Of a stretch of 64,000 bases of DNA, positions 25,946-34,696 are shown piece by piece (position 1 is the first letter of the stretch; each line of letters starts with the position of its first letter). The position numbers and the translations under genes are program-made. Under the pieces are notes generated by a model. It had not been told where the DNA came from, did no database searches, and saw nothing but the letters and a program-made list of their open reading frames with translations. The stretch comes from Geodermatophilus arenarius (GTDB taxonomy: Bacteria; Actinomycetota; Actinomycetes; Mycobacteriales; Geodermatophilaceae). The stretch lies in the NCBI RefSeq assembly GCF_042654585.1, contig NZ_JBHSGR010000004.1:62001-126000 (forward strand). The letters run 5' to 3'.

Positions 25946-28900
25946 TCAGGCTGGCGCTCCCGACTGGGCCGGCGTCCCACCGCCCTCGAGGTCGCCCTCG
26001 GTGTCGAGGTAGGCCTGCCGCAGCCCGGCCAGCAGCTCCGGGTCCGGCTCGGCCCACATGCCCCGGTCGACGGCCTCCAGCAGCCGCTCGGCGATGCCGT
26101 GCAGCGCCCACGGGTTGGACCGCTCCATGAACTCGCGGTTCTCCGGGTCGAGCACGTAGGTCTCGGTGAGCTTCTCGTACATCCAGTCGGCCACCACGCC
26201 GGTCGTGGCGTCGTAGCCGAACAGGTAGTCGACGGTCGCGGCCAGCTCGAAGGCGCCCTTGTAGCCGTGCCGGCGCATCGCCGACAGCCACTTGGGGTTG
26301 ACCACCCGCGCGCGGAACACCCGCGAGGTCTCCTCGGTCAGCGAGCGGGTGCGCACCTGCTCCGGCCGGGTCGAGTCGCCGATGTAGGCCGCCGGCGCGC
26401 GCCCGGTCAGCGCGCGGACCGTCGCCACCATCCCGCCGTGGTACTGGAAGTAGTCGTCGGAGTCGGCGATGTCGTGCTCGCGGGTGTCGACGTTCTTCGC
26501 CGCCACCGCGATCCGCCGGTACGCCGCCTCCATGTCCGGCCGGGCCTGCACGCCGTCGAGGTCGCGGCCGTAGGCGTAGCCGCCCCACACCGCGTACACC
26601 TCGGCGAGGTCGGCGTCGCCGCGCCAGTCCCGGGAGTCGATCAGCGACAGCAGCCCCGCCCCGTAGGCGCCGGGCTTGGAGCCGAACACCCGGGTGGTGG
26701 CCCGCCGCCGGTCGCCGTGCCCGGCGACGTCGGCGTCGACGTGGGCGCGGACGAAGTTCTGCTCGGGGGACTCGTCGAGGGCGGCCACCAGCGTCACCGC
26801 GTCGTCGAGCATCGTCACCACGTGCGGGAAGGCGTCCCGGAAGAAGCCGGAGATGCGCACGGTGACGTCGATCCGCGGCCGGCCGAGCTCGTCGAGCGGC
26901 ACCGGCTCCAGCGACGTCACCCGCCGCGAGGCGTCGTCCCACACCGGACGGACGCCGAGCAGCGCGAGCACCTCGGCGACGTCGTCGCCGGAGGTCCGCA
27001 TCGCCGAGGTCCCCCACACCGACAGCCCCACCGAGCGCGGCCACTCCCCCGTGTCGGCGCGGTAGCGCTCGAGCAGCGAGTCGGCCATCGCCTGGCCGGT
27101 CTCCCACGCCAGCCGTGACGGCACCGCGCGCGGGTCGACCGAGTAGAAGTTCCGGCCGGTCGGCAGCACGTTGACCAGCCCGCGCAGCGGCGAGCCCGAC
27201 GGCCCGGCCGGCACGTAGCCGCCGTCGAGGGCGTGCAGCGTGGCGTCCAGCTCGTCGGTGGTGCGCTCCAGCCGCGGCACCACCTCGTCGACGGCGAACC
27301 GCAGCACGTCCGCGACGGCGGAGTCCTCGCGCCCGAGCACCTCGCGCACCACCGGACCGACGGCGCCGATCGCCCAGCCGGCCTCCTCCATCCCCGAGAC
27401 CAGCGCGGCCGCCAGCGCCTCCACCTCATCGGTGGCCGCGCGCCCGGCGGTGCCGTCCTCGGTCAGCCCCAGCGCCTCGCGCAGCCCGGGCAGCGCCACC
27501 GCGCCGCCCCAGATCTGCCGCGCCCGCAGCATCGCCAGCACGAGGTCCACCCGGTCCTGCCCCGACGGCGGGACGCCGAGGACGTGCAGGCCGTCGCGGA
27601 TCTGCGAGTCCTTGATCTCGCAGAGCCAGCCGTCGACGTGCAGGATCATCTCGTCGAAGTGGTCGTCCTCCGGCCGCTCGGCGAGGCCCAGGTCGTGGTC
27701 GAGCTTGGCGGCCTGCAGCAGCGTCCAGATCTGCGCCCGGACGGCGGGCAGCTTGGCCGGGTCCATCGCCGCCACGTTGGCGTGCTCGTCGAGCAGCTGC
27801 TCGAGCCGGGCGATGTCGCCGTAGGAGTCGGCGCGCGCCATCGGCGGGACCATGTGGTCGACCAGCGTGGCGTGCGCGCGGCGCTTGGCCTGTGAGCCCT
27901 CCCCCGGGTCGTTGACCAGGAACGGGTAGACCAGCGGCAGGTCGCCGATCGCGGCGTCGGGCCCGCAGGAGGCCGACAGCCCCACGGTCTTGCCCGGCAG
28001 CCACTCCGTGTTGCCGTGCTTGCCGACGTGCACCAGCGCGTGCGCGCCGAAGACCGACCGCAGCCACCAGTAGGCGGCCAGGTAGTGGTGCGAGGGCGGC
28101 AGGTCGGGGTCGTGGTAGATCGCGATCGGGTTCTCGCCGAAGCCGCGCGGCGGCTGCACCATCACGACGACGTTGCCCGCCCGCAGCGCGGCGAAGACGA
28201 TGGCCCGGTCGTCCCCGGAGCCGTCCACGAACAGCGACCCGGGCGCCTCGCCCCAGTGCTCGACCATCGCGTCGCGGAGGTCCTCCGGCAGGGTGTCGAA
28301 GAAGCGCCGGTACTCCGCGGCCGGGATGCGCACCGGGTTGCCCGACAGCTGCTCCTCGGTCAGCCAGTCGGCGTCCTGCCCGCCCGCCGCGATGAGCGCG
28401 TGGAACAGCGCGTCGCCGTCGAGGTCGGCCACGCCGGGCAGCGCGTCGGGACCGTCGAACGGGCCGACGTCGTAGCCCTGCCCCTGCATGGCGGCCAGCA
28501 GCCGCACCACCGACGCCGGGGTGTCCAGGCCGACGGCGTTGCCGATCCGCGCGTGCTTGGTCGGGTAGGCCGACAGCATGAGCACGATCCGGCGCTCCGC
28601 GGGCGGGGTGTGCCGCAGCCGGGCGTGCGCCACCGCGGTGCCCGCCACCCGCGCCGCCCGCTCGGGGTCGGCGACGTAGTGCGTGAGGCCGTCGGCGTCG
28701 GTCTCCTTGAAGGAGAACGGCACGCTGATCAGCCGGCCGTCGAACTCCGGGATGGCCACCTGGTTGCCGACGTCGAGCGGCGAGAGGCCGTCGTCGTCGG
28801 CCAGCCACTCCTCCCGCGAGCGGGTCAGGCACAGTCCCTGGACCACCGGGACGTCGAGCGCGGCGAGCCGGCCGACGTCCCAGGCGCCGTCGTCCTCGCC

Positions 28901-29569
28901 GGCGGACGCCGTCGCCGGCCGGGAGCCGCCGGCGGCCAGCACCGTGACGACGAGCGCGTCGGCGGTGCGCAGCACCTCGAGCAGGTCGTCGGGGACGCTG
29001 CGCAGCGAGCTCACGAACACCGGCAGCGCCTGCCCGCCGGCGTCCTCGACCGCGGAGCACAGCGCCTCGACGAACGCGGTGTTCCCGGCCAGGTGGTGCG
29101 CCCGGTAGTAGAGGACGGCGATCCGCGGCCCGCTCCCCCGGCCCGCCCGCTCCACCACGCCCCAGTCCGGCGCCACCGACGGCGGCTCGAAGCCCTCGCC
29201 GGTGAGCAGCACGGTGTCGGACAGGAAGCGGTGCAGCTGCACCAGGTTGTCCGGCCCGCCCTGCGCCAGGTAGCCGTGCGCCTCGGTGGCCACCCCCATC
29301 GGGACGGTGGACAGCTCCATCAGCTCGGCGTCGGGCACCTGCTCCCCGCCGAGGACGACGACCGGCGCGGGCCCGGCCAGCAGCGGCGCGAGCACCTCCT
29401 CGTACTGGCGGCGCACGCCGAGGATCCGGACGACGACGAGCCGCGCGCCCGCGGTCAGCTCCGCGATGCCGTCGGCGCCGAGGCGGGCCGGGTTGCCCAG
29501 CCGCCAGTCGGCGCCGCTGGCGCGGGCGGAGAGCAGGTCGGTGTCACTGGTGGAGAGCAGGGCGAACAC
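25946..29569 (-). CDS. cobN: Cobaltochelatase subunit CobN
   Basis: The 1,207-residue large subunit of the ATP-dependent cobalt chelatase of aerobic cobalamin synthesis, inserting cobalt into hydrogenobyrinic a,c-diamide with CobS/CobT-type partners. Typical CobN segments are GKHGNTEWLPGK, SCGPDAAIGDLPLVYPFLVNDPGEG, HATLVDHMVPPM, GTSAMRTSGDDVAE, GGYAYGRDLDGV and NPKWLSAMRRHGYKGA. Length matches the family. The GTG at 29569 has AGGA upstream inside the 3' end of the cobalamin riboswitch, so translation should fall when B12 is abundant. The partner subunits are not in the window. Confidence 0.97.
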   Translation of the reverse strand: MFALLSTSDTDLLSARASGADWRLGNPARLGADGIAELTAGARLVVVRILGVRRQYEEVLAPLLAGPAPVVVLGGEQVPDAELMELSTVPMGVATEAHGYLAQGGPDNLVQLHRFLSDTVLLTGEGFEPPSVAPDWGVVERAGRGSGPRIAVLYYRAHHLAGNTAFVEALCSAVEDAGGQALPVFVSSLRSVPDDLLEVLRTADALVVTVLAAGGSRPATASAGEDDGAWDVGRLAALDVPVVQGLCLTRSREEWLADDDGLSPLDVGNQVAIPEFDGRLISVPFSFKETDADGLTHYVADPERAARVAGTAVAHARLRHTPPAERRIVLMLSAYPTKHARIGNAVGLDTPASVVRLLAAMQGQGYDVGPFDGPDALPGVADLDGDALFHALIAAGGQDADWLTEEQLSGNPVRIPAAEYRRFFDTLPEDLRDAMVEHWGEAPGSLFVDGSGDDRAIVFAALRAGNVVVMVQPPRGFGENPIAIYHDPDLPPSHHYLAAYWWLRSVFGAHALVHVGKHGNTEWLPGKTVGLSASCGPDAAIGDLPLVYPFLVNDPGEGSQAKRRAHATLVDHMVPPMARADSYGDIARLEQLLDEHANVAAMDPAKLPAVRAQIWTLLQAAKLDHDLGLAERPEDDHFDEMILHVDGWLCEIKDSQIRDGLHVLGVPPSGQDRVDLVLAMLRARQIWGGAVALPGLREALGLTEDGTAGRAATDEVEALAAALVSGMEEAGWAIGAVGPVVREVLGREDSAVADVLRFAVDEVVPRLERTTDELDATLHALDGGYVPAGPSGSPLRGLVNVLPTGRNFYSVDPRAVPSRLAWETGQAMADSLLERYRADTGEWPRSVGLSVWGTSAMRTSGDDVAEVLALLGVRPVWDDASRRVTSLEPVPLDELGRPRIDVTVRISGFFRDAFPHVVTMLDDAVTLVAALDESPEQNFVRAHVDADVAGHGDRRRATTRVFGSKPGAYGAGLLSLIDSRDWRGDADLAEVYAVWGGYAYGRDLDGVQARPDMEAAYRRIAVAAKNVDTREHDIADSDDYFQYHGGMVATVRALTGRAPAAYIGDSTRPEQVRTRSLTEETSRVFRARVVNPKWLSAMRRHGYKGAFELAATVDYLFGYDATTGVVADWMYEKLTETYVLDPENREFMERSNPWALHGIAERLLEAVDRGMWAEPDPELLAGLRQAYLDTEGDLEGGGTPAQSGAPA

Positions 29570-29577
29570 GCAGCGTC

Positions 29578-29720
29578 CTCACTCGGGGTCCGCGCCCCGG
29601 GCCGTCGGGCACGGCAGCCGGAGTGTCCGGCTCCCCCGGTTCCCCGGGGTCACAGTGGCGGGACCGCGCCGGGCTCGCACCGGCTTCCTGCACGCACTGC
29701 CGTGATGGGGAGACGGTACC
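29578..29720 (-). ncRNA. Cobalamin riboswitch upstream of cobN
   Basis: Read on the minus strand, the region carries the conserved AdoCbl-riboswitch core: GGAAGCCGGTGCGAGCC, then GCGCGGTCCCGCCACTGTGA (the B12 box and its following helix), then the closing GAGTGAGGACGC just before the cobN GTG. The last element contains the likely Shine-Dalgarno AGGA, suggesting translational control by ligand-induced sequestration. Ends are approximate. Confidence 0.92.
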
Positions 29721-29728
29721 GCCCGGAC

Positions 29729-29764
29729 GTCCCCGGCCCCGGCCCCGTGGCCGGGGGCGGGGAC
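29729..29764 (-). terminator. Strong GC hairpin after siderophore-binding gene
   Basis: The 16-base arms 29729-29744 and 29749-29764 (GTCCCCGGCCCCGGCC type) pair at 15 of 16 positions with a 4-base loop. It lies 24 bases beyond the stop of the substrate-binding gene and just ahead of the riboswitch, so it probably ends the upstream transcript. Confidence 0.65.
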
Positions 29765-29787
29765 GGGGCCGGGACGGGACGGGGACC

Positions 29788-30810
29788 TCAGCCGAGGACC
29801 GGGACCGCGGTGGAGGGGTCGCCGTCGGCGGCGGCGGCCAGGGCCGGCACCACCTCGTCCAGCAGGTAGGGCAGCGAGAGCGGGCTGCCGAAGCCGAGCG
29901 CGGCGGACACGTCGCCGGAGTAGCCGCCGAGCAGGACCGTGCGCCCCTGGGTCACCACGTCGAGGGCGGAGAACAGCGCATCCGCGTCGGCGTCCGCCTG
30001 GTCGTACCCGTTCACCGCCAGCACGTCCGCCTCCAGCAGGTCCAGCCGCTCCTGGCTGACGTCGGCGCTGGTGTCGGGGACGGTGAAGCCGAGGTCGGTG
30101 AAGAACTGGGTGCGCAGGTCGTCGGCGCCGAGCAGGTAGTGGCCCGAGCCGACGCCGGTCAGGTCGACGGCGAGCGAGCTGCCGGCGAAGCCGGGGTTCT
30201 CCTCGACCGCCTGCTCGAACCGGCCCTCGACGTCGTCGACGAGCTCCTGCGCCTCCTCCTCGCGGCCCAGCGCCCGCCCGATGAGCAGGGTCTGCTCCTG
30301 CCACGGGGTGGCGCCGTCGGCGTACTCGTCGGTCTGCGCGAGCGTCGGCGCGATGCCCGACAGCTGTTCGTAGACCGTCTCGTCCATGAAGGAGTAGACG
30401 CCGACGATCAGGTCGGGCTCGAGCGCGGCGACGGCCTCGAGGTCGATCTCCTCGCCGCCCACGGTCGGGATCTCCCCGTCCGGCAGCTGCTCCTGCGCCC
30501 AGGGGCGGGTCGCGGCGTCGTAGTCCCCGAGGAGCTCGCGCTCGCCGACCGGGGTCACGCCCAGGGCCAGCACGAAGTCCTGGTCGTTGAAGCCGACGGT
30601 GACCACGCGCTGCGGCTCGGTGGGGATCTCGGTGGTGCCGAACCTGTTCTCGATGGTGACCGGGAAGGCGCCGTCGCCGGTCCCGGCCGCGGCCGCGGCC
30701 GCGGGCTCGTCGGCGGTCCCGCCGCAGGCGGCCAGCCCGGCCACGAGGACGGCGGCGGCCGCGGTCAGCGACGCGCGCCGCAGGCGGGTGGGGGCGGGGT
30801 GGTGCGGCAC
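29788..30810 (-). CDS. Iron-siderophore ABC transporter substrate-binding lipoprotein
   Basis: A 340-residue FecB/FepB-like binding protein. A basic start (RLRRASL), hydrophobic h-region and lipobox LAAC (Cys29) indicate a lipoprotein anchored outside the membrane. The fold shows EPQRVVTVGFNDQDFVLALGV, LEPDLIVGVYSFMDE and LRTQFFTDLGF, typical of ferric-siderophore binders. GTG at 30810 follows AGGAG. An IdeR/DtxR-type iron box (30845-30863) lies upstream, so it should be derepressed in iron starvation. No permease or ATPase genes adjoin it. A cobalamin-binding role is less likely given the iron box. Confidence 0.9.
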   Translation of the reverse strand: MPHHPAPTRLRRASLTAAAAVLVAGLAACGGTADEPAAAAAAGTGDGAFPVTIENRFGTTEIPTEPQRVVTVGFNDQDFVLALGVTPVGERELLGDYDAATRPWAQEQLPDGEIPTVGGEEIDLEAVAALEPDLIVGVYSFMDETVYEQLSGIAPTLAQTDEYADGATPWQEQTLLIGRALGREEEAQELVDDVEGRFEQAVEENPGFAGSSLAVDLTGVGSGHYLLGADDLRTQFFTDLGFTVPDTSADVSQERLDLLEADVLAVNGYDQADADADALFSALDVVTQGRTVLLGGYSGDVSAALGFGSPLSLPYLLDEVVPALAAAADGDPSTAVPVLG

Positions 30811-30844
30811 GGTCGGCTCCTGACCTCGGTGATCGTCGTCGAGG

Positions 30845-30863
30845 TGAGGTTAGCCTCCCCTTA
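30845..30863 (-). promoter_or_regulatory. IdeR/DtxR-type iron box
   Basis: Minus strand TAAGGGGAGGCTAACCTCA matches the 19-bp consensus TTAGGTTAGGCTAACCTAA at 15 positions, with the right half-site almost perfect. It is 35 bp before the GTG of the siderophore-binding lipoprotein, where it would overlap the promoter. Confidence 0.8.
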
Positions 30864-30893
30864 GCGGGCTCCCGCACCCCGTTTCCGTCCGGG

Positions 30894-31311
30894 TCACGTC
30901 CGTCCCCTGGTCCGGCCGAGGGCGTCCAGCACCGCGGCGCGCAGCCCGAGGCACTGCCCGCGGTCGCCGCCGTCCTCGTGGCCGGGCAGGCCGGGCGGGC
31001 CGACGACGACCCGCGCCCCCCCCGACCTCGTGGAGGGCGAACTGCTCGCGGGTGAGGTCGACCTCGCGGCCGCCGGGCAGCCGGTTCCACCAGTGCACGC
31101 CCTGCCGGGAGCCGTCGGTCCGGCGCACCTCGGCGAGCAGCAGGTCGCCGCCGAGCAGGTCGTGCAGGACCAGCGCGGTCGCACCGCGCTGCCCGCGGGC
31201 CGGGTCGCCGGGCGACCAGTCGGCGAGGTCGCTGTCGTCGCGGGTCTCGCGGCACCAGGCCGCGCGCACGGCGGCGGTCACCTGCTCGAGGAGAGTCACA
31301 CCCCCCTGCAC
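30894..31311 (-). pseudogene. YunG-family gene broken by +1 frameshift in a G8 run
   Basis: From GTG 31311 (or 31299) the frame encodes a YunG-like protein: SPGDPARGQRGATALVLHDLLGGDLL and GVHWWNRLPGGREVDLTREQF. After EQFALHEVGG the family-like reading moves into the next frame (ARVVVGPPGLPGHEDG..., ending at 30894). The switch falls at eight consecutive C on the + strand (31015-31022); one extra base there explains it. This may be a real pseudogene, slippage-prone tract or an assembly error. Family function is unknown. It sits between the iron box and the TetR gene, convergent with nothing. Confidence 0.7.
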
Positions 31312-31324
31312 GACGGGGACGACG

Positions 31325-31954
31325 TCAGCGCAGCAGCAGCCGGTCCAGGGTGTCGGCCAGCCAGTCGGCGAAGCGCTCGGCCGGCCAGCCGCACCCCACC
31401 ATCAGCCGGGACTGCGTCGACGGCGAGAAGACCGACCACGCGACGTCGGTCGCCGCGTCGAGGTCGAGGTCCTCCCGCAGGTCGGACGCGAAGGGGCCGA
31501 GGAGGACGGCGGTGTCGGCACGGCGACGGCGCTCGTACTCCTCGTAGGCGGGCCGCACGTCCGGGTCGGCCGCCGCGGCGGCGGCGAAGACGTCCTGCAT
31601 CGGCCGCGCCCCGGGCGCGGTCTCGAGCACCAGCCGCCGCAGGGCCGCCAGCCGGCCCGCGCGGTCCGGCGCCGCGAGCAGCTGCGCGAACGGGTCCAGC
31701 TCCCGCACCGTCCGGTCCTCGTCGGAGCCCACGAGCGCGCGGTCCACGCACGCGAGCAGCAGCGCCGCCTTGCCGCCCTGCGCGAACACCGTCGGCACCG
31801 ACACCCCGGCGGCGGCCGCGACGTCGCGCATCGTCGTCGCGGCATAGCCCCGCTCCACGAAGCAGCGGGTGGCGGCGTCGAGCACCTGCGCGCGGGTGCG
31901 CCTGGCCTGCTCCTGGCGCAGCTCGGAGCGGTAGACCCTCTTGCCCCCCGTCAC
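31325..31954 (-). CDS. TetR-family transcriptional regulator
   Basis: A 209-residue repressor with an N-terminal HTH (RAQVLDAATRCFVERGYAATTMRDVAAAAGVSVPTVFAQ) and an all-helical ligand domain. The GTG at 31954 is favoured because TATGGT (31966-31961) lies 6 bases upstream, fitting a leaderless transcript; a GTG at 31957 is also possible. It is divergent from the hemerythrin gene, and a perfect 15-bp palindrome (31983-31997) covers the shared promoter region, so it probably represses both itself and the hemerythrin gene. Inducer unknown. Confidence 0.9.
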   Translation of the reverse strand: MTGGKRVYRSELRQEQARRTRAQVLDAATRCFVERGYAATTMRDVAAAAGVSVPTVFAQGGKAALLLACVDRALVGSDEDRTVRELDPFAQLLAAPDRAGRLAALRRLVLETAPGARPMQDVFAAAAAADPDVRPAYEEYERRRRADTAVLLGPFASDLREDLDLDAATDVAWSVFSPSTQSRLMVGCGWPAERFADWLADTLDRLLLR

Positions 31955-31982
31955 CACTCGACCATACCATCGCTCTATTCGT

Positions 31983-31997
31983 TTGAGTGTCACTCAA
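31983..31997. promoter_or_regulatory. TetR operator palindrome
   Basis: TTGAGTG-T-CACTCAA is a perfect 7-bp inverted repeat with one central base, placed between the divergent TetR and hemerythrin genes. It overlaps the -35 position of the tetR promoter and the expected start site of the hemerythrin promoter (TATTCG at 31976-31981). Confidence 0.75.
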
Positions 31998-32012
31998 CCG
32001 GAAGAGGTCGTC

Positions 32013-32717
32013 ATGACCGCTGCAGCTCCCCACCCCGCCCAGCTCCTGCTGCCCGGCCAGGCCGCCGCACCCGACGGGCCGGTCGACCTGGCCAGCATGT
32101 ACGTGATGCACCGGGCGTTCCGGCGCGACCTCGCCGCCTTCGCGGCCGCCGTCCCCACGGTCGACGTGGGCGACCGGGCCCGCTGGCGGGCCCTCGGACG
32201 TCGCTTCGGGCAGTTCGCGCGGTTCCTGCACAAGCACCACGCCGGCGAGGACGCGCACCTGTGGCCGCTGCTGCGCGAGCGCGGCGCCGACCCGGACGTC
32301 CTCGACCAGCTCGAGGCCGAGCACGCCGGCATCGACCCCCTGCTGGCCTCCTGCGCCGACGCGCTGGCGGACCTGGCCGGCGGCCGGGGCGGTGAGGACA
32401 CCCGGCGGGAGCTGGCGCACACCATCGCCCGGACGGGCGACGCCCTCGGCGCCCACCTCGCGCACGAGGAGCGCGACGGGATGACCCTGGTGCAGCGCCA
32501 CCTCACGCCCGGGGACTGGGCCCGCCAGGACGCCGCGTTCGCGCGGGAGTACACCCTCCGCGAGACCGTGTCCGCGCTCGGCTGGGTGGTCTCGGCGATC
32601 CCGCCGGACGCCGCGGACCGGATCCTCGGCTCCACGCCGCTCCTGCCCGCGGTGGGCCGGCTGCTCGGCCGGCGCTCCGCCCGGGCCGACGCACGGCTGT
32701 TCGGGACCGCCCGGTGA
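32013..32717 (+). CDS. Hemerythrin HHE-domain protein
   Basis: A 234-residue protein with a four-helix hemerythrin-like domain in its first 165 residues: metal-ligand candidates are in HKHHAGEDAHLWPLL, EAEHAGIDPLL and HLAHEERDGMTLV. Such proteins bind a di-iron centre and sense or buffer O2, NO or oxidants. The remaining 70 residues form a basic helical tail. The ATG at 32013 follows GGAAGAGG. Divergent from the TetR gene with a shared operator. Confidence 0.9.
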   Translation: MTAAAPHPAQLLLPGQAAAPDGPVDLASMYVMHRAFRRDLAAFAAAVPTVDVGDRARWRALGRRFGQFARFLHKHHAGEDAHLWPLLRERGADPDVLDQLEAEHAGIDPLLASCADALADLAGGRGGEDTRRELAHTIARTGDALGAHLAHEERDGMTLVQRHLTPGDWARQDAAFAREYTLRETVSALGWVVSAIPPDAADRILGSTPLLPAVGRLLGRRSARADARLFGTAR

Positions 32718-32758
32718 CCGCCGGCCTGTCCTCGCGGTGCGGCTGACCCGGTCCGGTC

Positions 32759-34630
32759 TCAGGCCGCCACCGGCCGGCCGAACTGGGTGCGGTGCAGCTC
32801 GGCGTAGCGCCCGCCGAGGGCGAGGAGGTCCTCGTGCCGGCCGCGCTCGACGACCCGGCCGCCCTCGAGCACGAGGATGCAGTCGGCCCCGCGCACGGTG
32901 GACAGCCGGTGCGCGATGACGATCGCCGTCCGCCCCTCGAGCGCCTCGTCGAGGGCCGCCTGCACCGCGGCCTCCGACGTGGCGTCGAGGTGCGCGGTCG
33001 CCTCGTCGAGCAGCACCACGCGCGGGCGGGCGAGCAGCAGCCGGGCGATGGTCAGCCGCTGCCGCTCGCCGCCGGAGAACCGGTAGCCGCGCTCGCCGAC
33101 GACGGTGTCCAGGCCGTCGGGCAGCCCGCGGACCAGGTCGGCCAGCCGGGCGCGGGCGAGGGCGTCCCACAGGTCGTCGTCGGTCGCGTCCGGGGCGGCC
33201 AGCAGCAGGTTGTCCCGCAGCGACTCGTGGAACAGGTGCCCGTCCTGGGTCACCACCCCGACGGTGCGCCGGATCGAGGCGGCGGTCAGGTCGCGGACGT
33301 CGACGCCGCCCAGCCGGACGGCGCCGGCGTCGACGTCGTACAGGCGCGGCACCAGCGAGGCGATCGTCGACTTGCCCGCGCCCGAGGACCCGACCAGCGC
33401 CACCACCTGCCCCGGCCGCACGGTGAACGAGACGTCGTGCAGCACGTCGACGCCGCCGCGGCCGTCGAGCCGGGCGACGTCCTCCAGCGACGCCAGCGAC
33501 ACCCGGTCGGCCGCCGGGTAGGCGAAGGTGACGCCGTCCAGCTCCACGGACACCGGCCCGTCGGGGACGTCGACGGCGCCGGGGCGCTCGCGGACCAGCG
33601 GCACCAGGTCGAGCACCTCGAAGACCCGCTCGAAGCTGACCAGCGCCGAGGAGACGTCGACCCGGGCGCTGGCCAGCGCGGTCAGCGGCGCGTAGAGCCG
33701 GGTGAGCAGCAGCGCCAGCGCCACCACCGAGCCCGGGTCCAGCGCGCCGCGCAGCGCGTACGCCCCGCCCAGGCCGTAGACCAGGGCGAGCGCCAGCGCC
33801 GAGACCAGCGTGAGCGCGCTGATGAACGCCCACTGCACCATCGCCGTCCGCACCCCGACGTCACGGACCGCCCGCGCCCGGGCGGCGAACCGCGCCGACT
33901 CGCGGCCGGGGTCGCCGAGCAGCTTGACCAGCGTCGCGCCGGGGGCGGAGAACCGCTCGGTCGTCTGGCCGGTCATCGCCGCGTTGGCGACGGCGGCGGT
34001 GCGGCTCAGCGCGGCCAGGCGGCGGCCGATCCGGCGGGCCGGGAGCAGGAACACCGGCAGCAGGAGCAGCGCCAGCACGGTCACCTGCCAGGACAGGGTC
34101 AGCATCGCCACGAGCGCGAGGGCGAGCGTGACGGTGTTGCTGACGATCCCGGAGAGGGTGTCGCTGAACGCCCGCTGGGCGCCGAGGACGTCGTTGTCCA
34201 GGCGGGACACGAGGGCGCCGGTGCGGGTCCGGGTGAAGAACGCGACCGGCATCCGCTGGACGTGGTCGAACACGGCGGTGCGCAGGTCGAGGATCAGCCC
34301 CTCGCCCAGGCTCGCCGACAGGTACCGGCCGACCAGCCCGAGCGCGGTGGCGAGGACGGCGAGCGCGGCGATCGTGACGGCGAGGCCGACGACGACCGAG
34401 GTGGCGGCGCCGTCGACGATCGCGTCGACGACCCGGCCGGCCAGCAGCGGCGAGGCCACCGTGAGCACGGCCTCGACGACGCCGACGGCGACGTAGCCGG
34501 TGATGCGCGCCCGGTGCGGGCGGGCGAAGGCGAGCACCCGGTGCAGGGTCGCGCGGGTGACGGCGCGGCGGTCGGGACGGGCGTGCGTCGCGCGGGACAG
34601 CGCCGACCACGCCGTCATCTCCATGCTCAC
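32759..34630 (-). CDS. ABC exporter, fused membrane and ATPase domains
   Basis: A 623-residue half-transporter of the MsbA/multidrug type. Six membrane helices occupy about 45-310; the ATPase domain has Walker A GSSGAGKST (414-422), signature SGGERQR (519-525) and Walker B VVLLDEA (538-544). About 20 extra residues (SLASLEDVARLDGRGG, near 378-393) interrupt the usual spacing between the first ATPase strand and Walker A. GTG at 34630, with an in-frame ATG two codons later. It probably works as a homodimer; substrate unknown. It ends 42 bases from the hemerythrin stop (convergent). Confidence 0.93.
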   Translation of the reverse strand: MSMEMTAWSALSRATHARPDRRAVTRATLHRVLAFARPHRARITGYVAVGVVEAVLTVASPLLAGRVVDAIVDGAATSVVVGLAVTIAALAVLATALGLVGRYLSASLGEGLILDLRTAVFDHVQRMPVAFFTRTRTGALVSRLDNDVLGAQRAFSDTLSGIVSNTVTLALALVAMLTLSWQVTVLALLLLPVFLLPARRIGRRLAALSRTAAVANAAMTGQTTERFSAPGATLVKLLGDPGRESARFAARARAVRDVGVRTAMVQWAFISALTLVSALALALVYGLGGAYALRGALDPGSVVALALLLTRLYAPLTALASARVDVSSALVSFERVFEVLDLVPLVRERPGAVDVPDGPVSVELDGVTFAYPAADRVSLASLEDVARLDGRGGVDVLHDVSFTVRPGQVVALVGSSGAGKSTIASLVPRLYDVDAGAVRLGGVDVRDLTAASIRRTVGVVTQDGHLFHESLRDNLLLAAPDATDDDLWDALARARLADLVRGLPDGLDTVVGERGYRFSGGERQRLTIARLLLARPRVVLLDEATAHLDATSEAAVQAALDEALEGRTAIVIAHRLSTVRGADCILVLEGGRVVERGRHEDLLALGGRYAELHRTQFGRPVAA

Positions 34631-34696
34631 GCGGCGGACGCTAGGACCTCCAGTCGACTCGAGGTCAAGCGTCCGCCGGTGACGGAGCAGGAACGG

